NCBI RefSeq assembly: GCF_001476285.1
Contig: NZ_LDRU01000008.1
Coordinates: 1 to 35,756, forward strand
DNA: 35,756 bases
Direction of reading: 5' to 3'
From: Microbacterium testaceum
Lineage (GTDB): Bacteria > Actinomycetota > Actinomycetes > Actinomycetales > Microbacteriaceae
Part shown: positions 14,754 through 23,254 of the stretch, piece by piece
How positions within the stretch are numbered: the stretch's first letter is position 1
Layout of the letters: every line of letters starts with the position of its first letter
Made by a program: the position numbers and the translations under genes
The notes under the pieces: generated by a model
Told to the model about the DNA's origin: nothing
Databases searched by the model: none
The model's input: only the letters and a program-made list of their open reading frames with translations

Positions 14754-16014
14754 GGCGTCTTTCTCGTTCGGGGCGGGAAACGCGCGAAAACTCCGTCGGA
14801 TCCCGCTCTACCTCGCGGGCCGCCTCCTCACCGCTCTTGTTCCGCGATCGCGCGAGCGCTGGGTCTTCGGCTGCGCGGTCGGCGTGACCGACGGCGCTCT
14901 CGCGCTGTGGCGATTCGCCGCCGCACGCGGGGAACAGGCGCTCTGGCTCGTCGCCGATGAGGCTCAGGAGCGCGAGGCTGGACGCCTCGGCATCCCGTCC
15001 GTGAGGAGAGACTCCGTCCGCGGTCTCTGGGCCACCGCGCGAGCCCGGGTGATCGTGGTGACCCACGGGTTCGGCGACGTCCAGCGCTACGCGGTGACCG
15101 GGGCGTTCATCGTGCAGCTCTGGCACGGCATCCCGCTCAAGCGCATCGGCCTCGACTCTTCCGAGACCACGCGCGCCGGGTCCACCGTGGCGCGTCGTGT
15201 ACTGGCGGTCCTCTACCGGCGTACGGCCCGCCAGATCTCGCTGCTCCCCGCGGCGTCCCACCTCGTGCGCGGGCGGCTCGAGACCGCCTTCGGCCTTCCC
15301 GACGCGCGCCTTCCCGTCACGGGCGAACCTCGCGTCGACGTCCTCTCTCGAGGCTCTGCCGAAGAGCGTCGCCACGCCGCCCGCGCCGCTCTCGACGAGG
15401 CGTGCGGCCGTCCGCTCGGCGGCACGCGGGTCATCCTGTACGCACCCACGTGGCGCGACGGCGAGCCCGACCCCGCGGTGCCCGACGCGGGGGAGTGGGA
15501 TGCCATCACCGCTGCTCTCGACCGTCTCGACGCCATGCTGCTCATCCGTTCGCACCCGCTCGGCGCCGGCGACTACACGCCGCCTGTGCCGCACGATCGG
15601 GTCGGGACGCTCGGGAGCGACCGGGTGGCGGACATCACGCCGCTGCTCCCCGGGATGGACCTCCTCGTCACCGACTACTCGTCGCTGGCGTTCGATGCCG
15701 CGCTCGTTCCGCTGCCGGTGCTGTTCTTCGCGCCCGACCTCGAGGAGTACACCGCGCGCCGCGGACTCTACGGGACCTACACGGAGGTCGCCGGCACCGA
15801 CCCCGCACGCACCTGGACGGACGTGCTCGCGTGGGTGGGTGGCATCCTGAACGATCCGACCGAGGCGCTCGCAGCCTCCCGCCGTCGCAGCGAGACCGTC
15901 CACGCGCACCGGGACGGGCGGAACACCGAACGCGTGTACCGCGAGATACGCCGTCGCCTCGAGCGGGCGAAACCGACCGACGCCCGGTGGGGCGCGAGAA
16001 GGGCGCCGGGATGA
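14752..16014 (+). CDS. CDP-glycerol glycerophosphotransferase family protein (TagB/TagF-like)
   Basis: This 420-residue peripheral membrane enzyme would transfer polyol-phosphate from a CDP-activated donor to a lipid-linked wall polymer. Family motifs are LWHGIPLKRIGL (about 123-134) and LLVTDYSSLAFD (about 304-315), with YAPTWRDG and IRSHPL between them; the His/Pro/Lys and Asp/Ser/Ser residues form the donor site. The basic N-terminus has no transmembrane helix. The GTG at 14752 lies exactly 6 bases after TAGGCT. The stop overlaps the next gene (ATGA), so the two form an operon. Confidence 0.88.
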   Translation: MASFSFGAGNARKLRRIPLYLAGRLLTALVPRSRERWVFGCAVGVTDGALALWRFAAARGEQALWLVADEAQEREAGRLGIPSVRRDSVRGLWATARARVIVVTHGFGDVQRYAVTGAFIVQLWHGIPLKRIGLDSSETTRAGSTVARRVLAVLYRRTARQISLLPAASHLVRGRLETAFGLPDARLPVTGEPRVDVLSRGSAEERRHAARAALDEACGRPLGGTRVILYAPTWRDGEPDPAVPDAGEWDAITAALDRLDAMLLIRSHPLGAGDYTPPVPHDRVGTLGSDRVADITPLLPGMDLLVTDYSSLAFDAALVPLPVLFFAPDLEEYTARRGLYGTYTEVAGTDPARTWTDVLAWVGGILNDPTEALAASRRRSETVHAHRDGRNTERVYREIRRRLERAKPTDARWGARRAPG

Positions 16015-17453
16015 CCGACGCACGTTTCCTCGACGACGGGGGTGTTCCCGTGTTCGAGATCACCGGCACGGGAGCCCGTCCGGCATCCGTCACGCTCATC
16101 GGACGACGAGCCCGCGTCTCCGCGAGGCTGTACGGACGAGGGCGCACGTGGCGCGCCGAGGTGCCCTTGCGCGCAGCGCGGTGGGGCGGACCCGAGCTGC
16201 CTCTGCCGACGGGGGAGTACCGGCTCTCGATCGAGACGGGGGAGGCGACGGATGCCGCGCCTCCGGGTGCGGCGATCTCCCTCACGGTCCTCCCGGGCCT
16301 GCGTGCCGCGTGGACGGGGGCGACTCTGCGCGTGGGGCCGCCGGTCGATACCGCTGAAGCGCAGGCCGCGCTCGAGAAGGAGTACGCCCGGCGGCGCGAA
16401 CCGCTCGAGAACGCCGTCTTCTTCGAGAGCTTCTACGGACGCAACGCGAGCTGCAACCCGCTCGCGATCGATCGGGAGCTCGCGCGCGTCGCTCCCGGGG
16501 TGACGCGGTACTGGAGTGTGGTCGATCTCTCGGTGCAGGTCCCGCCGGGGGCGGTCGCGGTCGTCGAGGGGAGTCCGGAGTGGTGGCGCGCCCGCGGCGT
16601 CGCGCGACTGCTCGTCGTCAACGACTGGCTGCGGCGACGCTTCGTCCGCCGCCGCGGGCAGGTGGTGCTGCAGACCTGGCACGGCACGCCCCTCAAGCGC
16701 TTGGCGCTGCACCGGCCGGGCTTCGATCCACGGCGCGCGGCGGCCGTGGTGCGCGAGGCGCTGCGGTGGAACGTCCTGCTCGCGCAGAGTCCCTACGCGG
16801 CGTGCGTCCTCACCAAGGCCTATGCCTTCTTGCGCCGGCCGGTGTGGATCGAGGGGTATCCGCGGAACGATGTCCTCCGCACGGACGACGGAGCACGAAC
16901 CCGTCGCGCCCTCGGCATCGGCGCGGACGAGCGGGTGCTCCTGTACGCGCCGACGTGGCGCGACGATCGGGAGGCCATCGTCGATTTCGTGGACCCGACC
17001 GCTCTCGCTCGGGCGACCGACTCCGTCGTTCTCGTGCGGGGGCATTCCCGCACGCTGCTCCCCGGGGAGGACGCTCGAGGCCCGCGCGTGATCGACGTCA
17101 CCGGATATCCGGACACGGCACGACTCCTCGCCGTCGCCGACGCGCTCATCACCGACTACTCGTCGGTCATGTTCGACTTCAGCATCACGGGCAAGCCGAT
17201 GTACTTCCTCGTGCCGGACCTCGAGCACTATCGCGGAGCGCAGCGCGGCTTCTACTTCGACCTGCTGGACGCGGCTCCCGGCCCCGTCGTCCGGACGCAG
17301 GAGGAGCTCGCGCGAGCGATCGGCGAGGTCGATCCGTCGATCTTCGCCGAGCGGTACGCCCGGTGGCAGCGGATCTTCAACGCCCGCGACGACGGCCGCG
17401 CGAGCGAGCGCGTGGTGGCGCGCATCCTCGATCAGGGGTTCGTCGACCGCTAG
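16011..17453 (+). CDS. CDP-glycerol glycerophosphotransferase family protein (TagF-like, with N-terminal extension)
   Basis: The 480-residue protein has a roughly 130-residue beta-rich N-terminal region (VPVFEITGTGARPASVTLIG...), not recognised, followed by the catalytic domain. Motifs are QTWHGTPLKRLAL (H224), YAPTWRDD, VRGHSR and LITDYSSVMFDF (381-385). Wall polymer polymerisation is the most likely role. The ATG overlaps the previous stop. It ends in the CTAG shared with the convergent glycosyltransferase gene. Confidence 0.87.
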   Translation: MTDARFLDDGGVPVFEITGTGARPASVTLIGRRARVSARLYGRGRTWRAEVPLRAARWGGPELPLPTGEYRLSIETGEATDAAPPGAAISLTVLPGLRAAWTGATLRVGPPVDTAEAQAALEKEYARRREPLENAVFFESFYGRNASCNPLAIDRELARVAPGVTRYWSVVDLSVQVPPGAVAVVEGSPEWWRARGVARLLVVNDWLRRRFVRRRGQVVLQTWHGTPLKRLALHRPGFDPRRAAAVVREALRWNVLLAQSPYAACVLTKAYAFLRRPVWIEGYPRNDVLRTDDGARTRRALGIGADERVLLYAPTWRDDREAIVDFVDPTALARATDSVVLVRGHSRTLLPGEDARGPRVIDVTGYPDTARLLAVADALITDYSSVMFDFSITGKPMYFLVPDLEHYRGAQRGFYFDLLDAAPGPVVRTQEELARAIGEVDPSIFAERYARWQRIFNARDDGRASERVVARILDQGFVDR

Positions 17454-18544
17454 GGCAGCGGCGTGTTGCGCCCGTCGAGCCGAGAGGTGTCGACGGTGTC
17501 GCGAGCGCCCCGCGCGATTCCCCACAGGAAGCCCGCACCCCAGGAGAGGTGCATCGAGGGCAGGACCGTTGCCGTCCACGCGCGGTCGCGCCAGCCGCGA
17601 CCACCCCCGCGTCCGAGCGCGGCTACGGCGACCAGCACCGCGTACGCCGCGACGGGGAGGTGGAGGATGGATGCCACGGCCGAGCGACGGCGACGCGTAC
17701 GACGAGCCGTCTGCCACACGCCCGCGGCGGTCGAGAGCACGACGGCGACGACGAGTGCAGGAGGGGCGAAGAACCGCAGTGAGTTGCGCCGACCGTAGCG
17801 TCGGACCAGCTCCCCGCGCCATGCTCCGGTCGCACGGAACTGCCGCACCAGGCGTGTCCAGCTCTCGCGGGGCCAGTAGACGACCGAGAGGGCGGGGTCG
17901 AACCACACCCGATATCCGGCGCGGCGCAGGCGGAGGTTGAGCTCCCAGTCCTCCCCGCGGCGGATCGACGGATCGAACCCTCCCACCTCGTCGAGCGCGG
18001 CGCGACGCATGACACCGAGGTACGCCGATTCGGCCGGCCCCTCGACGGCACCGCCGTGATACGCGCCGCCGCCCAGCCCGGCTCGCGAGTTGTAGGCGCG
18101 CGCGACCGCCCGCTGGAAGGGGGACCGACCGTCCGCCCGCATCACACCCCCGACGTTCGCCGCGCGCGTGCGGGCGAGGGTCGCGAGGGCACGGCGGGTG
18201 TAACCGGGAGAGAGTTCGGAGTGGGCATCGACGCGCACCACGGTCGGGTAGCGACTGGCCGCGAGGGCGAGGTTGAGGCCCACCGGGATGTCGGCATCCG
18301 GGTTGTCGACGAGCACGATGCGAGGGTCGCCGTCCGCCAGGTCGCGGGCGATCGAGGTGGTGTCGTCGGTCGACGGGCCGAGGGCGAGGACGATCTCCAC
18401 GGGTCCGGGAACGTCCTGCGCGAGGGCGGATGCGACGGCGTGCCGCAGGTACCGCTCCTCGTTGAGGACGGGCATGATGAAGCTCACGCCGGCGTCGTCG
18501 GGGGGAACGGGCGCGTCTCTACCGCCGGGGGTCGGGAGGGGCAT
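17450..18544 (-). CDS. Glycosyltransferase family 2 with C-terminal membrane helices (ExoA-like)
   Basis: The 364-residue enzyme has a GT-A N-terminal domain (VSFIMPVLNEERYL at about 20-33), a DxD-like VRVDAHSE and a GEDWELNLRLRRAGY acceptor-site motif. About two or three membrane helices follow, resembling ExoA-type succinoglycan glycosyltransferases. It probably adds a sugar to a lipid carrier or the wall polymer made by its neighbours. The ATG at 18544 lies 6 bases after AAGGAT on the minus strand. Confidence 0.87.
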   Translation of the reverse strand: MPLPTPGGRDAPVPPDDAGVSFIMPVLNEERYLRHAVASALAQDVPGPVEIVLALGPSTDDTTSIARDLADGDPRIVLVDNPDADIPVGLNLALAASRYPTVVRVDAHSELSPGYTRRALATLARTRAANVGGVMRADGRSPFQRAVARAYNSRAGLGGGAYHGGAVEGPAESAYLGVMRRAALDEVGGFDPSIRRGEDWELNLRLRRAGYRVWFDPALSVVYWPRESWTRLVRQFRATGAWRGELVRRYGRRNSLRFFAPPALVVAVVLSTAAGVWQTARRTRRRRSAVASILHLPVAAYAVLVAVAALGRGGGRGWRDRAWTATVLPSMHLSWGAGFLWGIARGARDTVDTSRLDGRNTPLP

Positions 18545-18587
18545 CCCTCGATCCTTTCACGGTGCACCTGGCCGGTACCCTGGAACG
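18545..18587. promoter_or_regulatory. Compact bidirectional promoter
   Basis: The 43-bp gap between divergent genes contains AAGGAT on the minus strand (18556-18551) and TACCCT on the plus strand (18576-18581), each exactly 6 bases from its start codon. The palindrome GGTGCACC (18561-18568) lies near the midpoint. A -35 of either promoter would overlap the -10 of the other, so the two transcripts likely compete. Confidence 0.45.
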
Positions 18588-19835
18588 ATGCCCCTCGTCC
18601 GCGACGCCCGTCTCGCCGTCGGCCTGCTGCGCAAGGCGGTCGCGACCCGGGGTGCCCGACGCGACCTGCACCGCGCGCTGGCCGCGCGGGGTCCCCTCCC
18701 CGAGAACGCGTTCCGCATCGCGGTGTACTTTGCCGACGGGGCCGTCAACATGTACCAGATGCGCCAGTGGTACGCGCCGCTGCGCGAGCTAGCGCGCACC
18801 TGGCCGGTCGTCGTGATCAGCCGGACGATTCGCGGTTCCGACGCGTTGCTGAAGGACGGAGAGCTCCCGGTCGCCTTCGCGCCGACCGTGCGCGACGTGG
18901 AGCGGGTGCTCGCCGAGCAGGACATCCGCCTCGTGTTCTACGTCAATCAGAACACCCGGAACTTCCAGATGTTCCGGTACGGGCGACGTTGGCACGTGTT
19001 CATCAACCACGGCGAGTCCGACAAGATGTACATGACGACGAACCAGTTCAAGGCGTACGACTACGCTTTCGTCGCCGGAGATGCCGCCCGCGCCCGCCTC
19101 TCACGCGCCCTGTGGGACTACGACCTCGACCGCCGGACGTTCTCGATCGGACGCCCCCAGGCCGACCACGCGGTCGGAGAGGCGCCGTTCGCGGATGATG
19201 AGCGCACCGTCGTGCTGTACGCCCCGACGTGGGAGGGCGATCGCCCCTCGGCACACTACGGCTCGGTCCGCACGCACGGTGAGGCCCTGGTCGCCGCCCT
19301 GCTCGCCACGGGCCGCCACCGCGTCGTCTACCGCCCGCACCCGCGCTCGGGGGTCGTCGATACCGAATACGGCGCCGCGAACGCACGCATCATCGCGGCC
19401 TTGGCCGCCGCGAACCGGGCCGATCCGTCGGCGCAGCACGTCTACGACACCTCGCCCGCGATCGGGTGGCAGCTGCGGTCGGCCGACCTCGCCGTGCTCG
19501 ACATCTCCGCGATGGTCTATGACCGACTCGCCTTCGCCGCCCCGTTGCTCATCACGCGGCCGAGCGATCCCGAGGCCGAGGTCGATGAGGCGGGCTACCT
19601 CTCGGCGTGCGAGTGGTTGGATGCCGATTCCTCCGGCGACATCGTCGCAGAGACGGATCGCGTGCTCCGTGACCCCGAGGCTGTCGGTCGCCTGCGGCAC
19701 TGGGTGCAGCACTACTTCGGCGACACCGCGCCGGGCGCGTCCACGGCGCGCTTCCACGCCGCTGTCGCTGAGCTCATGCGCCGCTGGGACACGTGGCACG
19801 CGCGCGAGGGTGACCGCGCGTCGCGGCATTCATAA
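18588..19835 (+). CDS. Divergent CDP-glycerol glycerophosphotransferase family protein
   Basis: The 415-residue protein is related to the two enzymes at 14752 and 16011, but both key motifs are changed. The HGT/IPLK site reads FINHGESDKMYMTTNQ (H141), and the TDYSS site reads VLDISAMVYD (about 304-313). YAPTWEGDRP and YRPHPRSG are retained. This variant may use a different donor or acceptor. The ATG at 18588 lies 6 bases after TACCCT; a longer frame upstream is antisense to the glycosyltransferase gene and rejected. Confidence 0.82.
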   Translation: MPLVRDARLAVGLLRKAVATRGARRDLHRALAARGPLPENAFRIAVYFADGAVNMYQMRQWYAPLRELARTWPVVVISRTIRGSDALLKDGELPVAFAPTVRDVERVLAEQDIRLVFYVNQNTRNFQMFRYGRRWHVFINHGESDKMYMTTNQFKAYDYAFVAGDAARARLSRALWDYDLDRRTFSIGRPQADHAVGEAPFADDERTVVLYAPTWEGDRPSAHYGSVRTHGEALVAALLATGRHRVVYRPHPRSGVVDTEYGAANARIIAALAAANRADPSAQHVYDTSPAIGWQLRSADLAVLDISAMVYDRLAFAAPLLITRPSDPEAEVDEAGYLSACEWLDADSSGDIVAETDRVLRDPEAVGRLRHWVQHYFGDTAPGASTARFHAAVAELMRRWDTWHAREGDRASRHS

Positions 19836-19895
19836 ACGCCATCCGCGCACAGAAACACGTGGAGAGCGCGTTTACGTGAGCAAACAGCGTTTATG
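19831..19895. repeat. Inverted-repeat cluster with three GCGTTTA motifs
   Basis: CATAAACGC (19831-19839) and GCGTTTATG (19887-19895) are perfect inverted repeats, and a third copy GCGTTTACG lies at 19868-19876. The stretch includes the preceding gene's stop and is followed by a GC-rich tail. It sits between convergent genes and may be a repeat element or an unusual terminator. Confidence 0.45.
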
Positions 19896-19951
19896 GGCCC
19901 GGCCCGGCGCACGCGCCCGACAGGTGCCGCCCGCCGCCGCCCCCCCTGCGG

Positions 19952-21289
19952 CTAGCCCACGTGGGTGAGGCGCCCGATCGCCGCGAGGGGGATGCCGAGC
20001 CAATCCGGACGATTCCGCGTCTCGTAGATCGCCTCGTAGACGGCCTTGTCGAGCTCGAACGCGGCGAGGAGGTCGCCACCGCCGGCTATCTCGCCGCCGG
20101 CCGCGGCCGCATAGCCCTCGAGGAACGACTGCTGTGCCGCGATGACCCACGCGCGGACGGCAGCGCCGTCGTCGTCGGCGATCGCTCCCGAGACGTAGTC
20201 GAACGAGCGCAGCATTCCCGCGACGTCACGCACAGCGAGATCGGGGAGGATCCGTTCCGCCATGGGACGCAACGGTTCGCCCTCGAAGTCGAGCAGCACC
20301 CACCCGTTGCTCGGCGTGTGCAGCACCTGCCCCAGGTGCAGATCGCCGTGGACGCGCTGAAGCGCGGGCCACGGCGTCGCCGCCGCCCGGGCGTAGACCG
20401 CACGGATGCGATCCACCAGCGGCGCGAGCGCGGGAACCTCGCTCACCGCGATCGCGAGTCGGCGCTCCCACGCGCCGGTCACGGCGGCACGGTCAGCGGC
20501 ATCGGGCTCGCGCGTGGGGAAGGCGGCGGCGAGGGCGACGTGCATTCCGGCCACGGCCTCGCCCAGGGCGCGCGCCGGCTCGCGAAAGTCCTCGTCGGCG
20601 CCCGCAGCGTTCAGCGCGACCCGCCACGCGTCCTCGACTCCGTCGAAGAACTGCTGCGCGAAGGCGAGGGACCCCGTTTCCGTCTCGCCCGTCGAGGCCG
20701 TCCACGTTCCCCGCAGCTCGCCGATCGCGGCCGGGACGAACGTCGCTCCACCGGCGGCCAGGGCGGAGGGGAGCTCCACATCGGGATTACGCCCGCCGTT
20801 GACCTGGCGGAAGAGTTTGCAGATGACCGGGAGGCCGTCCCCATCGGGGCGGAAGATGATCGACGTGTTGGACTGCTCACCGCTCAACACCCGCGCCGTC
20901 GCCCGCGAGGCGGGTGTGCCGAGATGCGGAGACCACAGCGCGAGGGCTTCCAGACCGGCCTCGGTCGACACGTCGATGCCGCCGACCGTGACAGCTCGAT
21001 AGAGCAGATCGGTGAACGCCTCGTCGGTCGTGGCATCCGCCCACACGCCGCCGTCGCTCTCGGCACCGATCAGGCTCCCGGGCGGGACGGTGCCGACGGG
21101 CCGCTTCACGACCGGTACCTGGTACACGATCGCGGGAACGGCGGCGTCATCGCGCACGAGGAGAAGCCGCATGTCCTGTTCGACGAGCGGCCAGGACGCG
21201 ACGAGGGAGAGCCGGGGGTCGCGGCCCTTCGTTCCGTACCAGCGCTGCCGCGGCATCCAGACCGCGAGGAGATCGAGGAGGTCGCCCAT
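19952..21289 (-). CDS. mak: Maltokinase
   Basis: This enzyme phosphorylates maltose with ATP to maltose-1-phosphate, the donor for GlgE-type alpha-glucan synthesis. The 445-residue protein shows the opening WMPRQRWYGTKGR and the kinase catalytic loop RVHGDLHLGQVL (H314), followed by LLDFEGEPLRP. These are diagnostic of the Pep2/Mak family. The ATG at 21289 lies 6 bases after TACTCT on the minus strand. Unlike many actinobacteria, no treS, glgE or glgB is adjacent, so it seems separated from its pathway partners. Confidence 0.9.
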   Translation of the reverse strand: MGDLLDLLAVWMPRQRWYGTKGRDPRLSLVASWPLVEQDMRLLLVRDDAAVPAIVYQVPVVKRPVGTVPPGSLIGAESDGGVWADATTDEAFTDLLYRAVTVGGIDVSTEAGLEALALWSPHLGTPASRATARVLSGEQSNTSIIFRPDGDGLPVICKLFRQVNGGRNPDVELPSALAAGGATFVPAAIGELRGTWTASTGETETGSLAFAQQFFDGVEDAWRVALNAAGADEDFREPARALGEAVAGMHVALAAAFPTREPDAADRAAVTGAWERRLAIAVSEVPALAPLVDRIRAVYARAAATPWPALQRVHGDLHLGQVLHTPSNGWVLLDFEGEPLRPMAERILPDLAVRDVAGMLRSFDYVSGAIADDDGAAVRAWVIAAQQSFLEGYAAAAGGEIAGGGDLLAAFELDKAVYEAIYETRNRPDWLGIPLAAIGRLTHVG

Positions 21290-21360
21290 GCGGCGAGAGT
21301 AGCCCGCCGACGTGATCGTCGCGCGGGTCTTGCGTCCCGGGTCGGCGAGATGAGAAGGGG

Positions 21361-22314
21361 TCAGGATGCCGCGTTCTCGGGCGAGGAGTCTCCGGTGCTC
21401 GATTCCACGCCCTCGGCGTCTCTCTTCCGTCGCGGCAGCGCCTTGCGCGCGATCGCGCCCGTCCGGCGGCCGGCGCCGCTGACGGCACCCGCGAGGACGT
21501 CGCCGACCCGCGCCACCCCGTTCGCGGCGGTCCTCTCGAGCCGCTCGGCGCCGGGCCGTGGCTCGAGGTCGGCCGGGAGTGTCGGCGGCGGGGGACCGAA
21601 CGCGCGCCGCGCGTTCACGAGGACGCGTCGTCCGAGGATGTGGTTGCCGGCGCCGCCGACGACGGCTCCGATGCCGAACGGGAGCGCCTTGCCGAGCCAC
21701 GACGCCCCTCCGCGCGCCGCGAACTGACGGGCGAACGTGGTCTTCAGCCGATCGACCAGGGGGCCGACCGCAGCGCGGGGGAGCGTCTTGGTGACGAGAT
21801 CGCCCCAGTACGTCGATCGACTCGCGCCTCGGCCCGCGGCCTGCGCGGCCAACTGGGCCACCAGGTCGGTGCCTTCTTTGCCCAGCATCAGCGTCAGTAC
21901 GAGGGCTCGTGCACGATCCGGGTCATCGACCGCGACACCGTGCACTTCGGCGACCGACTGGGCGTACAGCGCCGTCGCCTCGAGGAAGCCGATGGTCTCG
22001 ACTCCGCTGAGAGCGAGGGTGATCCCGGTCGTCACCCCGGGCACGACGGCGGTCGCGCCGACAGCCGCGCCGCCGGTGGTCACAGCTGCGAGGTAGCGAC
22101 GTTCGAGGATTCCGAGGATCTCCTGCGTGTCGGCATCCCGATGCCGGAGTCGGATGCTGCGCAGGTGCGCGAGAACGACGGGACGCTGCACCGCGAGGGC
22201 ACGGTCGAGCAGGCGAATCGCCGCGGGATGTTCTTCGGAACCCACGGGCGGGAGCCCGCCCTTCCACGGAGCGTCCTCGGGGAGGGAGTGGATGCGATGC
22301 ACCTTCTCAGCCAT
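21361..22314 (-). CDS. Unknown hydrophobic-helix protein (weakly EcsC-like)
   Basis: The 317-residue protein has an N-terminal soluble part, then an AVTTGGAAVGATAVVPGVTTGITLALSG segment and GKALPFGIGAVVGGAGNHILGRR, both Gly/Ala-rich and able to insert in membranes. The C-terminal tail is basic and Ser/Gly-rich. The arrangement weakly recalls EcsC-type proteins. The ATG at 22314 lies 6 bases after GAAGAT. Located between maltokinase and the cytidylyltransferase; function unknown. Confidence 0.7.
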   Translation of the reverse strand: MAEKVHRIHSLPEDAPWKGGLPPVGSEEHPAAIRLLDRALAVQRPVVLAHLRSIRLRHRDADTQEILGILERRYLAAVTTGGAAVGATAVVPGVTTGITLALSGVETIGFLEATALYAQSVAEVHGVAVDDPDRARALVLTLMLGKEGTDLVAQLAAQAAGRGASRSTYWGDLVTKTLPRAAVGPLVDRLKTTFARQFAARGGASWLGKALPFGIGAVVGGAGNHILGRRVLVNARRAFGPPPPTLPADLEPRPGAERLERTAANGVARVGDVLAGAVSGAGRRTGAIARKALPRRKRDAEGVESSTGDSSPENAAS

Positions 22315-22362
22315 GACGTCATCTTCTCCCGAGACCGTCGGCGGTCGCGGTGACTTGACGGA

Positions 22363-23055
22363 TCAGACGAAGAGGTTCGCGCGCTCGAGGTCTTCGGCGA
22401 AGTCGACCTCGACCGCGTAGAGGTCAGAGATGTCGAGCGGCTCGACGCGCAGACCGTCGTGAACGATGCCGAGCTCGATGCCGCGCTCGAAGTAGTCCTG
22501 GTCATTCACGCGCTGCAACTGGCGCATGAGCGCCTTCTTGTCGCGAGACGACACGTAGTTGATGCCGACGGCTTCACCGACGCCGCCGACGACGGTCTTC
22601 GACAGGTTCTTCACGAAGCCCTCGGCGTCGACGGTGTACTTCACCTCTTCGTCGCCCACGCTCGCGGTGTCGACCGTGACGAACGAGCGGTCCGCCTCGA
22701 TCAGCTCGGTCGCGCGACCCAGCACGCGCGGGTCGAAGACGACGTCGCCGTTCATCCACAGCACGCCGGAGCGCCCCGTCTTGGCGAGCGCACGGAGGAG
22801 GCTCTTCGAGGTGTTCGTCTGGTCGTAGCGGTCGTTGTAGACGTAGTCGACGTCGGGGAAGGCGTCGACGATCGTCTCGGCGCGATAGCCGACCACCGTG
22901 GTGATGCGAGCGTCGCGGCCGAAGGCGGCACGGATGTTGTCGTGCTGCTGCTGCATGATGCTGCGGCCGTCCGCGAGCGGGGTGAGGGGCTTCGGCAGGC
23001 TGCGGCCGAGGCGCGAGCCCATGCCCGCGGCGAGAATCACGATCTGAACAGTCAA
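22363..23055 (-). CDS. Nucleotidyltransferase resembling phosphocholine cytidylyltransferase (LicC-like)
   Basis: The 230-residue protein has a GT-A nucleotidyltransferase fold. VILAAGMGSRLGRSLPKPL is the nucleotide-binding loop, followed by VVGYRAETI, YVYNDRYDQTNTSKSLL, a catalytic WMNGDVVFDP and a terminal Y-EVDFAEDLERA. This order fits the LicC-type family that makes CDP-choline or similar CDP-polyol donors. I prefer TTG at 23055 because AGGAG lies 6 bases upstream; an ATG at 23085 would add 10 residues with no such site. It may supply an activated substituent to the glycerophosphotransferases nearby. Confidence 0.8.
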   Translation of the reverse strand: MTVQIVILAAGMGSRLGRSLPKPLTPLADGRSIMQQQHDNIRAAFGRDARITTVVGYRAETIVDAFPDVDYVYNDRYDQTNTSKSLLRALAKTGRSGVLWMNGDVVFDPRVLGRATELIEADRSFVTVDTASVGDEEVKYTVDAEGFVKNLSKTVVGGVGEAVGINYVSSRDKKALMRQLQRVNDQDYFERGIELGIVHDGLRVEPLDISDLYAVEVDFAEDLERANLFV

Positions 23056-23242
23056 GGCTGGCTCCTGGGGGGGATGAGTCGTCATGTCCGGTTCACCGGA
23101 ATGTCACGCCTTCGTGTCCTGATGATGCTAGCGAAGACCCCGCCGGGGGTGGCATGATTCGCCCCACTCGTTGTGGTTTCGTGATCGGCTACACCATCTT
23201 GCGTCCCGCCGCCTCGCGTACAGAGGTGTCGGAGGGGCTTGC

Positions 23243-23248
23243 TAGTTT
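23243..23248 (+). promoter_or_regulatory. Leaderless-type -10 hexamer TAGTTT of the ABC exporter operon
   Basis: TAGTTT ends exactly 6 bases before the ATG at 23255, so the transcript probably starts at the initiation codon. No -35 consensus is clear. Confidence 0.45.
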
Positions 23249-23254
23249 GGAGTG

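Noticed and set aside
15777..17906. Minus-strand open frame of 709 codons
   Set aside because: Antisense to two glycerophosphotransferase genes; no recognisable motif.
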